The position numbers and the translations under genes were made by a program. Shown here one piece after another: positions 28,765-38,468 of a stretch of 64,000 nucleotides of DNA. Location: the NCBI RefSeq assembly GCF_008011665.1, contig NZ_VOWJ01000031.1, positions 124,001 to 188,000 of the forward strand. The letters are read 5' to 3'. The notes beneath the pieces are model-generated. The model was not told the DNA's origin. It ran no database searches and saw nothing but the letters and a program-made list of their open reading frames with translations. The stretch is from Campylobacter volucris (GTDB lineage: Bacteria; Campylobacterota; Campylobacteria; Campylobacterales; Campylobacteraceae). Positions within the stretch are counted from its first letter, which is position 1. Each line of letters opens with the position of its first letter.

Positions 28765-29904
28765 ATGAGTGATTTAGATGTTTTTAATCGCCGTTTAGAC
28801 GAATTGGAAAAACTCCCTCTTTTGAAAAATGGAATTTCCATATCAAAGGCTTTAGAACAGTCGGGCTTTTCAAGAAGAGATTTTATGAAATGGGCTGGAG
28901 CTATGACAGCTTTTTTGGCATTACCTGCTAGTTTTACTCCGGTTGTTGCAAGAGCAGCTGAACTTAGCGATAGGCTTCCGGTAATATGGCTTCATATGGC
29001 TGAATGCACAGGTTGTTCTGAAAGTTTATTAAGAAGCGATGCTCCAAGTATAGATAGCTTGATTTTTGATCATATTTCCTTGGAATATCATGAAACTATA
29101 ATGGGTGCAGCAGGATGGCAGGCTGAACACAACCTTGAAGAAGCTATGGAAAAATATAAGGGTAGATATATTTTAATGGTTGAAGGTGGTATTCCTACTG
29201 GAAATACAGAACACTTTTTAACTATAGGGCCACATGGTAAAACAGGTAAGCAAGTTGCACAAGAAGCCTGTGATAATGCTTTAGCTATTTTTGCTATAGG
29301 AACTTGTTCAGCTTTTGGAGGTATCCAAGCTGCTAGACCAAATCCTAGTAATGCTGTAAGTTTAAGCAAGGTAACAAACAAAGCAGTTATCAATGTGCCA
29401 GGCTGCCCTCCAAGTGAAAAAAATATAGTGGGAAATGTAATTCATTATATACTTTATCAAACATTACCTGCGCTTGATGCTTATAATAGACCAAAATGGG
29501 CGTATGGACTTAGAATTCATGATTTGTGTGAAAGAAGAGGGCGTTTTGATGCGGGTGAATTTGTACAGCAATTTGGCGATGAGGGAGCTAAAAAAGGATA
29601 TTGTTTATATAAAGTAGGTTGTAAAGGACCTTATACTTTTAATAATTGTTCAAGAGAAAGATTTAATCAACATACTTCTTGGCCTATTCAAGCTGGACAT
29701 GGTTGTATAGGTTGTTCAGAGCCTGATTTTTGGGATACTATGGGGCCTTTTGAAAAGCCTATGGCAAGTCATCAGTTTGATACGGTTTTAGGATTAGGAG
29801 CAGATAGCGTTTCGGATAAAATTGGTATAGGTGTGCTTTGTGTAACAGGAGTTGCTATTGCTGCTCATGCTGTTATTGCTTCATTAGAAAAAAATAAGGA
29901 TTAA
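28765..29904 (+). CDS. hydA: [NiFe] uptake hydrogenase small subunit
   Basis: HydA carries the iron-sulphur clusters that pass electrons from hydrogen oxidation to the cytochrome b subunit. The 379-residue precursor has a long Tat signal with twin arginines in FSRRDFMKW (about 34-42) and a hydrophobic stretch ending near AAE, so the folded heterodimer is exported. Cluster ligands are visible in AECTGCSE, NVPGCPPSEKN, CLYKVGCKGPYTFNNCS and HGCIGCSEPDFWD. A C-terminal hydrophobic helix (about 350-370) anchors it to the membrane. It is first in hydABCD, corresponding to C. jejuni Cj1267c. Confidence 0.96.
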   Translation: MSDLDVFNRRLDELEKLPLLKNGISISKALEQSGFSRRDFMKWAGAMTAFLALPASFTPVVARAAELSDRLPVIWLHMAECTGCSESLLRSDAPSIDSLIFDHISLEYHETIMGAAGWQAEHNLEEAMEKYKGRYILMVEGGIPTGNTEHFLTIGPHGKTGKQVAQEACDNALAIFAIGTCSAFGGIQAARPNPSNAVSLSKVTNKAVINVPGCPPSEKNIVGNVIHYILYQTLPALDAYNRPKWAYGLRIHDLCERRGRFDAGEFVQQFGDEGAKKGYCLYKVGCKGPYTFNNCSRERFNQHTSWPIQAGHGCIGCSEPDFWDTMGPFEKPMASHQFDTVLGLGADSVSDKIGIGVLCVTGVAIAAHAVIASLEKNKD

Positions 29905-29906
29905 AA

Positions 29907-31622
29907 ATGTCAAAAAGAATTATTGTAGATCCACTCACTAGGATAGAAGGGCATTTAAGAATTGAAGTAGTGGTTGATGAAAATAATGTTATTAAAGAAG
30001 CTTATTCAGGATCAACACTATGGAGAGGTATAGAAACTATTGTAAAAGGACGAGATCCTAGGGATGCAGGTTTTTTAACTCAAAGAATTTGCGGTGTTTG
30101 TACTTTTTCTCATTATAGAGCTGGTATTATAGCTGTTGAAAATGCTTTGGGTATTACTCCGCCTTTAAATGCAGTATTAACCAGAACTTTGATGAATGCA
30201 GCTTTATATATGCATGATCATGTTGTCCATTTTTATCAACTCCATGGTCTTGATTTTGTTGATGTTGTAAGTGCTTTGAGTGCTGATGTTAAAAAAGCAA
30301 GTGATGAAGCATTCAAATATACAGATATACCTTATGGTGCAGGTGCAGATAAACTTTTAGAAGTACAACAAAGAGTAAAAACTTTTGTGGATAAAGGAAA
30401 TCTTGGGCCATTTGCTAATGCATATTATGGGCATCCAACTTATCGCTTTACTCCAGAGCAAAATCTAATAGCACTCTCACATTACTTAGAGTGTTTAAAA
30501 ATTCAAAGAATTATAGCTCAAGCTATGGCAATTTTTGGAGCTAAAAATCCGCATCCACAAAGTTTAACTGTTGGTGGTGTGACTTGTGTTATGGATCTTT
30601 TAAATCCTTCTAGAATGGCTGAATATATGACTAAATTTCAAGAAGTAGCTGATTTTATTAATCGTGCTTACTACCCTGATTTAATTATGGCAGCTAAAGC
30701 TTATTCTAAAGAAGCAAGTGTATTAAATGATGTTGGGGTTAATAACTTCTATACTGAAAAAGAATTCCAAGTTTCCAAAGATGAATGGTTGTTTGAAGGT
30801 GGTATTATTAAAAATGGTAATTTAAGTAAAGTTGAAGAAGTAGATGAAGCAAAAATCACTGAAGAAGCTACAAGATCTTGGTATGCAGACAATGAAGCTT
30901 TACATCCATATGATGGTAAAACAACTCCAAATTACACAGGCTTAGTTGATGGTGAAAGTATTGATGATAAAGGAAATATGGTTCATAGTAAAGTATTTGA
31001 TACTAAGGGTAAATATAGCTGGATTAAGGCACCAAGATATGAAAATTTACCAATGCAAGTTGGACCATTAGCAAATATTGTAGTAAATTATGCTAAAGGA
31101 AATCAAATTGTTGTTAAAGAAACAGATGCTTTCTTAAAAGCTACTGGTTTACCTTTAGAAGCTTTAATGAGTACTTTAGGAAGAACAGGGGCTAGAGCAA
31201 TTGAAGCTAAAATTATTGCTGATAATGGTTTGAAAGCTTTTAATTCTTTAGTGGAAAATTTAAAATCTGATGAAAGCACTTGTGCTACTTATACAATTGA
31301 TAACAATAAAGAATATAAAGGTAGATTTATGGGTAGTGCGCCTCGTGGAGCATTAAGCCATTGGTGTAGAATTAAAAATGGCGTGATTGAAAATTGGCAA
31401 GCTGTAGTTCCTTCTACTTGGAATGCAAGTCCAAAAGATGCAAATAGTGTAGGTGGAAGTTATGAACAATGTCTTATAGGTACAAAACTAGCTGATGTTA
31501 AACAGCCTTTAGAAATTATAAGAGCTATACATTCTTATGATCCTTGTATTGCATGTGCGGTGCATGTTATGGATACTAAAGGTAATAATCTTAGCGAGTA
31601 TAAAGTAAATGTAAATTTATAA
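29907..31622 (+). CDS. hydB: [NiFe] uptake hydrogenase large subunit
   Basis: HydB holds the NiFe active site. The 571-residue protein has both cysteine pairs that bind nickel: RICGVC near residue 62 and DPCIACAVHV near the C-terminus. About 15 residues follow the histidine of the second motif and should be removed by the maturation protease after nickel insertion; hydD in this operon is the expected protease. The TTRIEGHLRIEV-like N-terminus is typical of group 1 enzymes. It starts two bases after the hydA stop. Confidence 0.97.
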   Translation: MSKRIIVDPLTRIEGHLRIEVVVDENNVIKEAYSGSTLWRGIETIVKGRDPRDAGFLTQRICGVCTFSHYRAGIIAVENALGITPPLNAVLTRTLMNAALYMHDHVVHFYQLHGLDFVDVVSALSADVKKASDEAFKYTDIPYGAGADKLLEVQQRVKTFVDKGNLGPFANAYYGHPTYRFTPEQNLIALSHYLECLKIQRIIAQAMAIFGAKNPHPQSLTVGGVTCVMDLLNPSRMAEYMTKFQEVADFINRAYYPDLIMAAKAYSKEASVLNDVGVNNFYTEKEFQVSKDEWLFEGGIIKNGNLSKVEEVDEAKITEEATRSWYADNEALHPYDGKTTPNYTGLVDGESIDDKGNMVHSKVFDTKGKYSWIKAPRYENLPMQVGPLANIVVNYAKGNQIVVKETDAFLKATGLPLEALMSTLGRTGARAIEAKIIADNGLKAFNSLVENLKSDESTCATYTIDNNKEYKGRFMGSAPRGALSHWCRIKNGVIENWQAVVPSTWNASPKDANSVGGSYEQCLIGTKLADVKQPLEIIRAIHSYDPCIACAVHVMDTKGNNLSEYKVNVNL

Positions 31623-31640
31623 GGAAAGGACTTTAGTATT

Positions 31641-32333
31641 ATGGATTCTAAACACTCCTTAAAATCAGATAGAAAAGCTCAATATGAATTTAGTATTGGG
31701 CTTCGTTTTACGCATTGGTTAAGAGCTTTTGCTATTGTGATTTTAGTGGGAACTGGATATTATATTTCATATGTATTTCAGTCTCCTTTTATATCTTCAG
31801 AGCCAAATTTATTTATGCAAGCAAAATATCGTATGATTCATCAAATTTTTGGGTTTATATTGATTGCTTGTATTATGTTTAAACTTTATCTATTCTTTTT
31901 TGATAAAAAAAGCGATGGTGAAAGAAAAAGTATCAAAGATATTTTCAATGTAAAATTATGGATAGAGCAAATTAAATTTTACATTTTCTTGGGAAAACAT
32001 CCTCATTTACAAGGTGTATATAATCCTTTGCAATTTGTTACTTATTTATTCTTTTATTTTGCAATGTTTGGGTTGATTTTAACAGGATTGATTCTTTATA
32101 TGCATGTTTATCATGAAGGTTTAGGTGGGTTTTTATATAATATTTTAAGACCTATTGAAGCGATGCTTGGTGGTTTGGCTGATGTTAGAACCTATCATAG
32201 AATTTTAATGTGGGTTGTATTGATTTTTGTTCCAGTTCATATTTATATGGCTGTGTTTAATTCAGTTAAAGGTAAAGATGGTGCTTTAGATGCTATTTTT
32301 AGTGGTTATAAATTTGTAAGAGAAAATCATTGA
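31641..32333 (+). CDS. hydC: Ni/Fe-hydrogenase b-type cytochrome subunit
   Basis: HydC is the membrane cytochrome b that anchors HydAB and passes electrons to menaquinone. The 230-residue protein has four predicted membrane segments (about 25-45, 70-90, 133-155, 185-205). Haem-ligand histidines lie in LRFTHWLRAF, RMIHQIFGF and the late RTYHRILMWVVLIFVPVHIYMAVF, which is diagnostic of the family. It overlaps hydD by four bases (TTGA). Confidence 0.95.
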   Translation: MDSKHSLKSDRKAQYEFSIGLRFTHWLRAFAIVILVGTGYYISYVFQSPFISSEPNLFMQAKYRMIHQIFGFILIACIMFKLYLFFFDKKSDGERKSIKDIFNVKLWIEQIKFYIFLGKHPHLQGVYNPLQFVTYLFFYFAMFGLILTGLILYMHVYHEGLGGFLYNILRPIEAMLGGLADVRTYHRILMWVVLIFVPVHIYMAVFNSVKGKDGALDAIFSGYKFVRENH

Positions 32334-32863
32334 GATTATTAATTTTAGGCATTGGAAATATTATGTTTGCAGATGAGGGCTTAGGTGTTCATCTGTGCAA
32401 ACTCTTAGAAAAAAACTACAAATTTTATCATGAGAGTGATAGTGTAGATTTTATTGATGGTGGAACTTTAGCTTTGCAACTTAGTTATATTATTGCTAGT
32501 TATGATGAAATGGTTGTTATTGATTGTATAGCTGCTGATGATGCAAAGATAGGAGATATTTTCTTTTTTCCTTATGATGTTATGCCAAAAAAAATTAATT
32601 GGAGCGGTAGTGCTCATGAAGTAGAAATGCTTCAAACTTTACAATATATGGAATTAATGGGTGATTTACCAAAAACTCATATTCTTGCATGTGTGCCAAA
32701 ACGCATTGAGCCTTTAAGTTTTGAAATTTCAAAAGAAGTTTTAAAGTCTTTAGAAAAGATGGAAAAAATTATATTAGATTTTTTAGCACAAAAAGGCTTT
32801 GCATACGAAAAAATAGCAAATTATCAAATTCAAGAATTAGCTTTGAATTCATATAAAAATTAA
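32330..32863 (+). CDS. hydD: Hydrogenase maturation protease
   Basis: HydD should cut the C-terminal tail of HydB after nickel insertion (M52/HyaD family). The 177-residue protein starts with ILGIGNIMFADEGLGVH, which contains the nickel-sensing Glu/Asp, and has VDFIDGGTL and the SAHEVEMLQTL histidine region. The start is TTG at 32330, overlapping the hydC stop as TTGA; no ATG upstream fits the conserved N-terminus. Confidence 0.93.
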   Translation: MRLLILGIGNIMFADEGLGVHLCKLLEKNYKFYHESDSVDFIDGGTLALQLSYIIASYDEMVVIDCIAADDAKIGDIFFFPYDVMPKKINWSGSAHEVEMLQTLQYMELMGDLPKTHILACVPKRIEPLSFEISKEVLKSLEKMEKIILDFLAQKGFAYEKIANYQIQELALNSYKN

Positions 32864-32865
32864 AC

Positions 32866-32885
32866 CTCAAGCTAAATAGCTTGAG
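32866..32885. terminator. Terminator between hydD and the PepSY-like gene
   Basis: A perfect 9-bp stem (CTCAAGCTA and its complement) with a two-base centre lies between two converging genes. T-runs are weak on both sides. Confidence 0.6.
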
Positions 32886-32891
32886 ATTAGA

Positions 32892-33314
32892 TTAATCATC
32901 TATTTTTTGTCCTAATAAATTACCATTTGCGTCAGTGTAGATTTCTATCATATTGTTAAGCTTGATTTTGTATCCTTGAATTTCTTTCTCTACTTTAATA
33001 ATATTTGCATTTGGATGCATTTTTTCAATAGTAGCAATAGCATTAGGATTTAAAAAAGATGTATCTATAGGTTTATATTTAGCATCGATTTCTTTCCATT
33101 CTCCATTGATTGTAAATTCAAGTTCTGTTCCATCATCTAAATACACATCAAAACTATCTATATCTTGTTTAACTAATGATATTTTTGCGCTAGAAAAATA
33201 TTTTTGGATGAAAGATTGTGAGTTTTGAGGTAAATCTTTTGCTTGTATTACTACATCTTTTGCAAAAGTAAGATTTGCTAAAGTCAAAGCAGCTAAAGCT
33301 AATTTTAATTTCAT
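32892..33314 (-). CDS. Periplasmic PepSY-like protein
   Basis: The 140-residue secreted protein has a signal peptide of about 18 residues ending in LTFA. Two repeats of a PepSY-like fold follow (PF11396 type): each has a hydrophobic strand, then a charged segment with WKEIDAKYKPID in the first half and YTDANGNLLG in the second. An upstream in-frame ATG at 33341 would add nine residues, but AAGGA sits 6 bases before the ATG at 33314 and that start gives a clean signal peptide. Function is unknown; similar proteins are thought to inhibit proteases or bind ligands in the periplasm. Confidence 0.8.
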   Translation of the reverse strand: MKLKLALAALTLANLTFAKDVVIQAKDLPQNSQSFIQKYFSSAKISLVKQDIDSFDVYLDDGTELEFTINGEWKEIDAKYKPIDTSFLNPNAIATIEKMHPNANIIKVEKEIQGYKIKLNNMIEIYTDANGNLLGQKIDD

Positions 33315-33403
33315 TTTTAATCCTTTTGATTGTTTTTGCATTAAAATTATACTTAATATGAGTGAATTTTTGAGAACTTAAATAATAAGTAATGATTTAA
33401 TTG

Positions 33404-33409
33404 TATAAT
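33404..33409 (+). promoter_or_regulatory. Probable extended -10 box of gltX
   Basis: TTGTATAAT ending at 33409, 28 bases before the gltX start; the TG upstream makes it an extended -10 type. Confidence 0.5.
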
Positions 33410-33437
33410 TTCAAAAATTACGATAAAGGAATATTGA

Positions 33438-34733
33438 ATGTATAGGTTTGCACCTTCTCCTACAGGAGATATGCATATTGGAAATTTAAGAGCTGCGTTA
33501 ATTAATTACATTAAAGCTAAGCAAGAAAATACTGATTTTATTTTGCGTATAGAAGATACTGATAATGCTAGAAATATAATTGGAAAAGAAGAAGAGATTA
33601 AAGATATTTTAAAAAAATTCGGTATAACTTGGCAGCATTATTATATTCAAAGTGAAAATTTAAAATTTCATCGCCAAATGGCTTTGAAATTGGTAAGTGA
33701 AAAAAAAGCTTTTGCGTGTTTTTGCACTGAAGAAGAATTAGTGAAAAAAAAAGAAGAAGCAAAAAATAAAAACCAAGCTTATAGATACGATGGAACTTGC
33801 GAGAATTTAGCTGATATTGATGTTTTAAATAGTGAAAAACCATTTGTTGTAAGACTTAAAAAACCAAATAAAGAGATGAAATTTACTGATTTTATCAAAG
33901 GAGAGATTGCTTTTAATCCAGCTGATATTGATAGTTTTGTTATCATGAGAACAGATAAAACTCCAACTTATAATTTTGCTTGTGCGGTAGATGATATGTT
34001 AGAAGGTGTGACTTGTATTATAAGGGGCGAAGATCATGTTTCAAATACTCCTAAACAAGAGCATATTAGAGCAAGTTTAGGGTATGATAAAAATATGACT
34101 TATGCACATTTGCCTATCATTTTAAATGAAGAAGGTGTTAAAATGAGCAAAAGAGAAGCTCATTCTAGCGTAAAGTGGATGCTTGATAACGGGTATTTAG
34201 CTAGTGCTATTGCAAATTATTTATTGCTTTTGGGTAATAAAACTCCTAAAGAAATTTTTACCTTAGAAGAAGCCATAGAATGGTTTGATTTAAAAAATCT
34301 TTCAAAATCTCCTGCTAGATTTGATACTAAGCGTTTAATGCAAATAAATCGTGAGCATATAAAAATGCTTGATGAGAATACTTTAAATGAAATGTTAAAT
34401 TTAGGTAAAGATGTGGCAAAATTGGCCAAATTTTATACTCAAGAAGCTAGTACTTTAAATAAAATCAAAGAAAAAATACAAAATATCTTTACACCTAAGA
34501 ATTTTGAAGAATTTGAAAATGAATGTAATGTGATCAAGGATATTTTACAAAATTTAGAATTAGCTCAAGATTATGAAACATTCAAAAAAGATCTTATGAA
34601 TAAAACTAATTTAAAAGGCAAAAATTTCTTTATGCCATTGCGTTTAGTTTTAACAGGTGCAAAACATGGCCCTGAGCTTAGCGATCTGTATGTTTTAATT
34701 AAACCTTTTATAAAAGAAATCATAAAGGATTAA
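33438..34733 (+). CDS. gltX: Glutamyl-tRNA synthetase (one of two expected paralogues)
   Basis: The 431-residue class I synthetase has the HIGH motif in [13 protein letters not shown] and the KMSKS motif as KMSKRE. No glutaminyl-tRNA synthetase is typical of Campylobacter, which has two GltX enzymes and amidates Glu-tRNA(Gln) with GatCAB; one paralogue usually favours tRNA-Gln. Which role this copy has cannot be told from the window. Its position before yggT, slt and mobB matches C. jejuni Cj0845c. Confidence 0.93.
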   Translation: MYRFAPSPTGDMHIGNLRAALINYIKAKQENTDFILRIEDTDNARNIIGKEEEIKDILKKFGITWQHYYIQSENLKFHRQMALKLVSEKKAFACFCTEEELVKKKEEAKNKNQAYRYDGTCENLADIDVLNSEKPFVVRLKKPNKEMKFTDFIKGEIAFNPADIDSFVIMRTDKTPTYNFACAVDDMLEGVTCIIRGEDHVSNTPKQEHIRASLGYDKNMTYAHLPIILNEEGVKMSKREAHSSVKWMLDNGYLASAIANYLLLLGNKTPKEIFTLEEAIEWFDLKNLSKSPARFDTKRLMQINREHIKMLDENTLNEMLNLGKDVAKLAKFYTQEASTLNKIKEKIQNIFTPKNFEEFENECNVIKDILQNLELAQDYETFKKDLMNKTNLKGKNFFMPLRLVLTGAKHGPELSDLYVLIKPFIKEIIKD

Positions 34734-34734
34734 A

Positions 34735-35022
34735 ATGGATATTGGTTCAAGTTTGATAATTTCTATAGTTCAAATTTTTTCTTTAATTATTGATATTTAT
34801 GTTTGGGTTATAATCATAGCAGCTTTAATTTCATGGGTAAGACCTGATCCATATAATCCGATTGTGCAAATTTTATATCGTTTAACCCAGCCAGCTTATA
34901 ACTTAGTTAGAAGATTTATCCCTACGATGATAGGTAGTATAGATTTAGCACCTTTAATTATTGTTTTAACGCTTAAATTTATACAAATATTTTTAACAAA
35001 TTTAATTCTAGGAAGTTTATAG
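34735..35022 (+). CDS. YggT-family membrane protein
   Basis: The 95-residue protein has two membrane segments (about 8-35 and 68-90) around a loop with ISWVRPDPYNPIVQILYRLTQP, the YggT repeat signature (W-P--NP-----L---T-P). The family is linked to septum and nucleoid organisation and osmotic tolerance. It starts one base after the gltX stop and abuts the slt start. Confidence 0.88.
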   Translation: MDIGSSLIISIVQIFSLIIDIYVWVIIIAALISWVRPDPYNPIVQILYRLTQPAYNLVRRFIPTMIGSIDLAPLIIVLTLKFIQIFLTNLILGSL

Positions 35023-36660
35023 GTGTTAAAAAAAAGTTTAGTAATTTTATGTTTAAGTGTTGTTTATGCAAATTGTGCTGTTTATTCTTATGAAGAATTA
35101 GAGAAAAAACCTAATTCTTTAGCTAAGGATTATTATCTATATCGTTTGTTAGAAACTAATAAAATTGAAAAAAAAGATGCTGAAGATTTAAAAGAACACA
35201 TTTATCGTTATGCAGGTAAAATAAAAGCAGCAATTGAGACTATTATTCCACCTTTAGGATATAATAAAGAATATGAGCTTTGTTATAAATTTAACACTCA
35301 AAATATTTTAGATGCTAATTTATCATGTCAATTGGTAAGATTAAATAGTTTAACTTTCATACAAGATCTAAATTTAAGCACTCGCGATGAAATTAAGAAA
35401 AACATACCCAAGGAAAACACAAAACTTATTAAGCTTTTAGATGCTTTTAATTCTAAAGATCCTTTAAATTATGTAGTATTAAACCATGATAGCTCAAATT
35501 TTTATAAAATTTATGATTTTGATAAAAATAAAAAAGATTTCTTTTTAGAAACTGAATTTGTTAATGAACTTGCCAAAGAAAAAGAATTTACAAATTTTGT
35601 AAGAGAGCTTGTAATCAAGAAAAAAAATCCTTTGATGAGAAAATCTTTAGTTAATGTAGATGTAAATTTAACTCATCAAGATAGTGCTTTTTATTTAGGA
35701 GTTAATGCCATTTTAGAAGATAATGATGAAAAAGCATTTAAATTTTTTAAAGCTGCTAAAGAAACATTTCAAAGCAAAGCTTTAGTCGATAATGCTACTT
35801 TTTGGCTTTATCAAATTAGTAAAGATGATAAATATTTAGAAGAATTATCTCAAAGTAATTCTTTAAATATTTATAGTCTTTATGCAAGAGAATTAAAGCA
35901 AAAGCCTATCCATAAAATAGAAATTGTAAATCCACAAAAAGAAAAAAATGATTTTAACATGAAAGATCCTTTCGCATGGCAAGCTCTTTCTCAAAAGATC
36001 AATAAAACTCCTAAAAAAGAGTTGGTTAAATTAGCTAAAGACTTTTATACTAAAGAAAATATTGCTATTTATACATATATCCAAGAAAGAGCAGAGGGGT
36101 TTGAAAAAAATTATTTTATCATGCCATATTTTAATCTTTTAAAAGATTATAGCACGCAAAGAAAGGCTATGATTTTAGCTCTAGCAAGACAAGAAAGCCG
36201 TTTTATCCCAACAGCAATTTCGACTTCTTATGCTTTGGGAATGATGCAATTTATACCATTTTTAGCAAACCATATAGGAAAAAAAGAGCTTCAAATTCCA
36301 AATTTTGATCAAGATATGCTTTTTGATCCAAAAATTGCCTATACTTTTGCAAACCATCATTTAGATTATCTTGAGTCAAAGCTCGATTCTCCTATTTTTG
36401 TTGCTTATGCTTACAATGGTGGTATAGGATTTACAACAAGAATGCTAAAAAGAGAAGATTTATTTAAACAAGGAAAATATGAACCATTTTTATCTATGGA
36501 ATTAGTTCCTTATGCTGAAAGTAGAAATTATGCTAAAAAAGTTTTAGCTAATTATGTGGTTTATTTGCATCTTCTGAACGATAATACACCGATTTCGAAA
36601 TTTTTTGGAAATCTAACTCAAAACATTGATTTTCAAAACAAGAATTTAGTTCTAAAATAG
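35023..36660 (+). CDS. slt: Soluble lytic transglycosylase
   Basis: Slt cleaves the glycan strands of peptidoglycan in the periplasm. The 545-residue protein has a signal peptide (residues 1-17), a long helical superhelix region, and a C-terminal SLT domain with the catalytic glutamate in ALARQESRF, followed by SYALGMMQFIP and VAYAYNGG. The start is GTG at 35023, directly after the yggT stop. The last 113 bases overlap, antisense, the end of the lipoprotein gene that converges on it. Confidence 0.92.
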   Translation: MLKKSLVILCLSVVYANCAVYSYEELEKKPNSLAKDYYLYRLLETNKIEKKDAEDLKEHIYRYAGKIKAAIETIIPPLGYNKEYELCYKFNTQNILDANLSCQLVRLNSLTFIQDLNLSTRDEIKKNIPKENTKLIKLLDAFNSKDPLNYVVLNHDSSNFYKIYDFDKNKKDFFLETEFVNELAKEKEFTNFVRELVIKKKNPLMRKSLVNVDVNLTHQDSAFYLGVNAILEDNDEKAFKFFKAAKETFQSKALVDNATFWLYQISKDDKYLEELSQSNSLNIYSLYARELKQKPIHKIEIVNPQKEKNDFNMKDPFAWQALSQKINKTPKKELVKLAKDFYTKENIAIYTYIQERAEGFEKNYFIMPYFNLLKDYSTQRKAMILALARQESRFIPTAISTSYALGMMQFIPFLANHIGKKELQIPNFDQDMLFDPKIAYTFANHHLDYLESKLDSPIFVAYAYNGGIGFTTRMLKREDLFKQGKYEPFLSMELVPYAESRNYAKKVLANYVVYLHLLNDNTPISKFFGNLTQNIDFQNKNLVLK

Positions 36661-37042
36661 TTTTATCTACTAACTTATCAAGAGTGATTTTGTAGTATGT
36701 TGCATAATCACTTTTGATGATATATTTAAATAATTCATCATTTTTATTTAAATTTGTAATCTTTGTTTGTTCTCCATCAATAAGCACTGAAATTTTATTA
36801 ATATTTATTTTTGTATCAGGTATGAAGCTTAGTATAAAAATTTCTTTATTACTTTTTTCATCTAATATTGGATTTAAATAATTAAGTACAGCTACAACTC
36901 TTGAATTTTTATAATCAAAATTGATTTTTTGCGCATACATTAATGTTTGACTTTTTAAATTGATAATGCTTTGTTCTTGAGTTTTATTTGAGCAAGCACT
37001 GAAAAACAATAACAAAAATATCATCATAAAGAGTTTTTTCAT
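36548..37042 (-). CDS. Putative lipoprotein
   Basis: The 164-residue protein starts with a lipoprotein signal with lipobox FFSAC (acylated Cys near 18). The rest is a mixed charged and hydrophobic sequence without a family I recognise. It occupies the position of C. jejuni Cj0842. Its own -10 box lies at 37066-37071, and a weak AGGG-type site precedes the ATG. The C-terminal third is encoded antisense to slt. Confidence 0.72.
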   Translation of the reverse strand: MKKLFMMIFLLLFFSACSNKTQEQSIINLKSQTLMYAQKINFDYKNSRVVAVLNYLNPILDEKSNKEIFILSFIPDTKININKISVLIDGEQTKITNLNKNDELFKYIIKSDYATYYKITLDKLVDKTILELNSCFENQCFELDFQKISKSVYYRSEDANKPHN

Positions 37043-37065
37043 TTTTATCCCTAAATTTTTTCATA

Positions 37066-37071
37066 ATTATA
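37066..37071 (-). promoter_or_regulatory. Probable -10 box of the lipoprotein gene
   Basis: TATAAT on the minus strand, about 24 bases before the start at 37042; it is back to back with the mobB promoter. Confidence 0.45.
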
Positions 37072-37091
37072 AGCTTTTAATTTTAAAAAGA

Positions 37092-37097
37092 TATAAT
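37092..37097 (+). promoter_or_regulatory. Probable -10 box of mobB-fbp-metG
   Basis: TATAAT 34 bases before mobB. The genes from mobB to 41511 follow with small gaps or overlaps, so this may serve all five. Confidence 0.5.
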
Positions 37098-37130
37098 TAC
37101 GCTCATTTTCTTTATAAAGTAGAGTAGATA

Positions 37131-37610
37131 ATGAAAAGATTAGCTATGGCTTTTAGTGGTCCTTCAAATTCGGGAAAAACTACGCTTATTACAAAGATTG
37201 CGCACTATTTTATGGATAAAAATTTTAAAGTGTGCATTATAAAACACGATCCAGCAGATAAAGCTTGTTTTGATATAGCAAAAAAAGATAGCTTTAAATT
37301 TTTCCAAAGTGGTGCAGATGTGATGGTGTTAAGCCCTACAAGAACTACTTTATTTGCGCATTCATCTAGTGATTTAGATGAAGCTATCGCTAAGCTTGGA
37401 GAATTTGATTTTTTATTTATTGAAGGATTAAAAACCTTAGATATGCCTAGAATTAGTGTTTTTTGCAAAGAAATTGATGAAGAGTATTTTGAGTATTCTC
37501 ATGCTATTGCAAGTTATAAAAAAATCACACATGATAAACTTACTTGGCTTGATTTAAATGATTTAGAAAGTATTTGCGAATTTATATTAAAAAATTCAAA
37601 AAAAGTTTAA
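37131..37610 (+). CDS. mobB: Molybdopterin-guanine dinucleotide biosynthesis adapter MobB
   Basis: MobB is a GTP-binding protein that assists MobA in making the MGD form of the molybdenum cofactor. The 159-residue protein has a P-loop FSGPSNSGKTTL at the N-terminus, the KVCIIKHDP segment and FLFIEGLK. Together with mogA (18.2 kb) and moeA (49.5 kb) it shows a dispersed molybdenum-cofactor pathway. Confidence 0.9.
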   Translation: MKRLAMAFSGPSNSGKTTLITKIAHYFMDKNFKVCIIKHDPADKACFDIAKKDSFKFFQSGADVMVLSPTRTTLFAHSSSDLDEAIAKLGEFDFLFIEGLKTLDMPRISVFCKEIDEEYFEYSHAIASYKKITHDKLTWLDLNDLESICEFILKNSKKV

Positions 37611-37619
37611 GGAAAAAGA

Positions 37620-38468
37620 ATGCAAAATATCATCGAAAATATACAAAAGGCAGTAATTAAAATTGCACAGGAATTAAGATATTTAGAAGATTTTGACTAT
37701 ACTTCTTCACAAAATGCAACAGGTGATACACAGCTAAAACTTGATGTTAAAAGCGATGAGATTATCACTAGAATTTTAAAAGATACAAAAGAAGTAAAAA
37801 GCTTAATCAGCGAAGAAAAAGATAAACAACTAATTGTTGATGAAAATCAAAAATACATCATAGCTTATGATCCTTTAGATGGTTCATCTTTAGTAGATGT
37901 AAATTTTGCCATAGGTTCTATTTTTGCTATTTATGAAAATGATTTAAAGGCAAAAAATTTAAAAACAGCAATTTATGCTATTTATGGTGTGAGATTAGAA
38001 CTTGTAATATGCATTGACACTCCTAAACTTTATAGATTAAATAAAAACAATGAATTTGTTTTTGTAAAAGATCTAATACTTGGCGAAAAAGGAAAATTAA
38101 ATGCAACAGGTGGAACGCAAAAAAATTGGTCAAGCGTCCATAAAGAATTTATAAAATCATTATTTGATGAGGGATACCGCTTAAGATATTCTGGAGCTAT
38201 GGTTAGTGATTTACATCAAATTTTATTAAAGGGCGGGGGATTGTTTTCATATCCTGCGACAAATGATGCTCCAAATGGTAAATTAAGAGCATATTTTGAA
38301 GTTTTCCCTTTTGCTTTTATATTTGAAAAAGCTAAAGGTTTATCAAGTGATGGAAAAAATGATTCTTTATTAACATTAGAATTTGAAAAAATTCATTCTA
38401 GTACACCTTGCTTTTTAGGTTCAAAATATGAAATGGAAAAATTAAAGCAAGTATATAAAGGTCTTTAA
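37620..38468 (+). CDS. fbp: Fructose-1,6-bisphosphatase class I
   Basis: Fbp removes the 1-phosphate of fructose-1,6-bisphosphate in gluconeogenesis, essential in a bacterium that grows on amino and organic acids. The 282-residue protein has the metal sites in LISEEKD and [13 protein letters not shown] and the substrate motif [25 protein letters not shown] precedes the ATG. The stop overlaps the next small gene by one base. Confidence 0.94.
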   Translation: MQNIIENIQKAVIKIAQELRYLEDFDYTSSQNATGDTQLKLDVKSDEIITRILKDTKEVKSLISEEKDKQLIVDENQKYIIAYDPLDGSSLVDVNFAIGSIFAIYENDLKAKNLKTAIYAIYGVRLELVICIDTPKLYRLNKNNEFVFVKDLILGEKGKLNATGGTQKNWSSVHKEFIKSLFDEGYRLRYSGAMVSDLHQILLKGGGLFSYPATNDAPNGKLRAYFEVFPFAFIFEKAKGLSSDGKNDSLLTLEFEKIHSSTPCFLGSKYEMEKLKQVYKGL

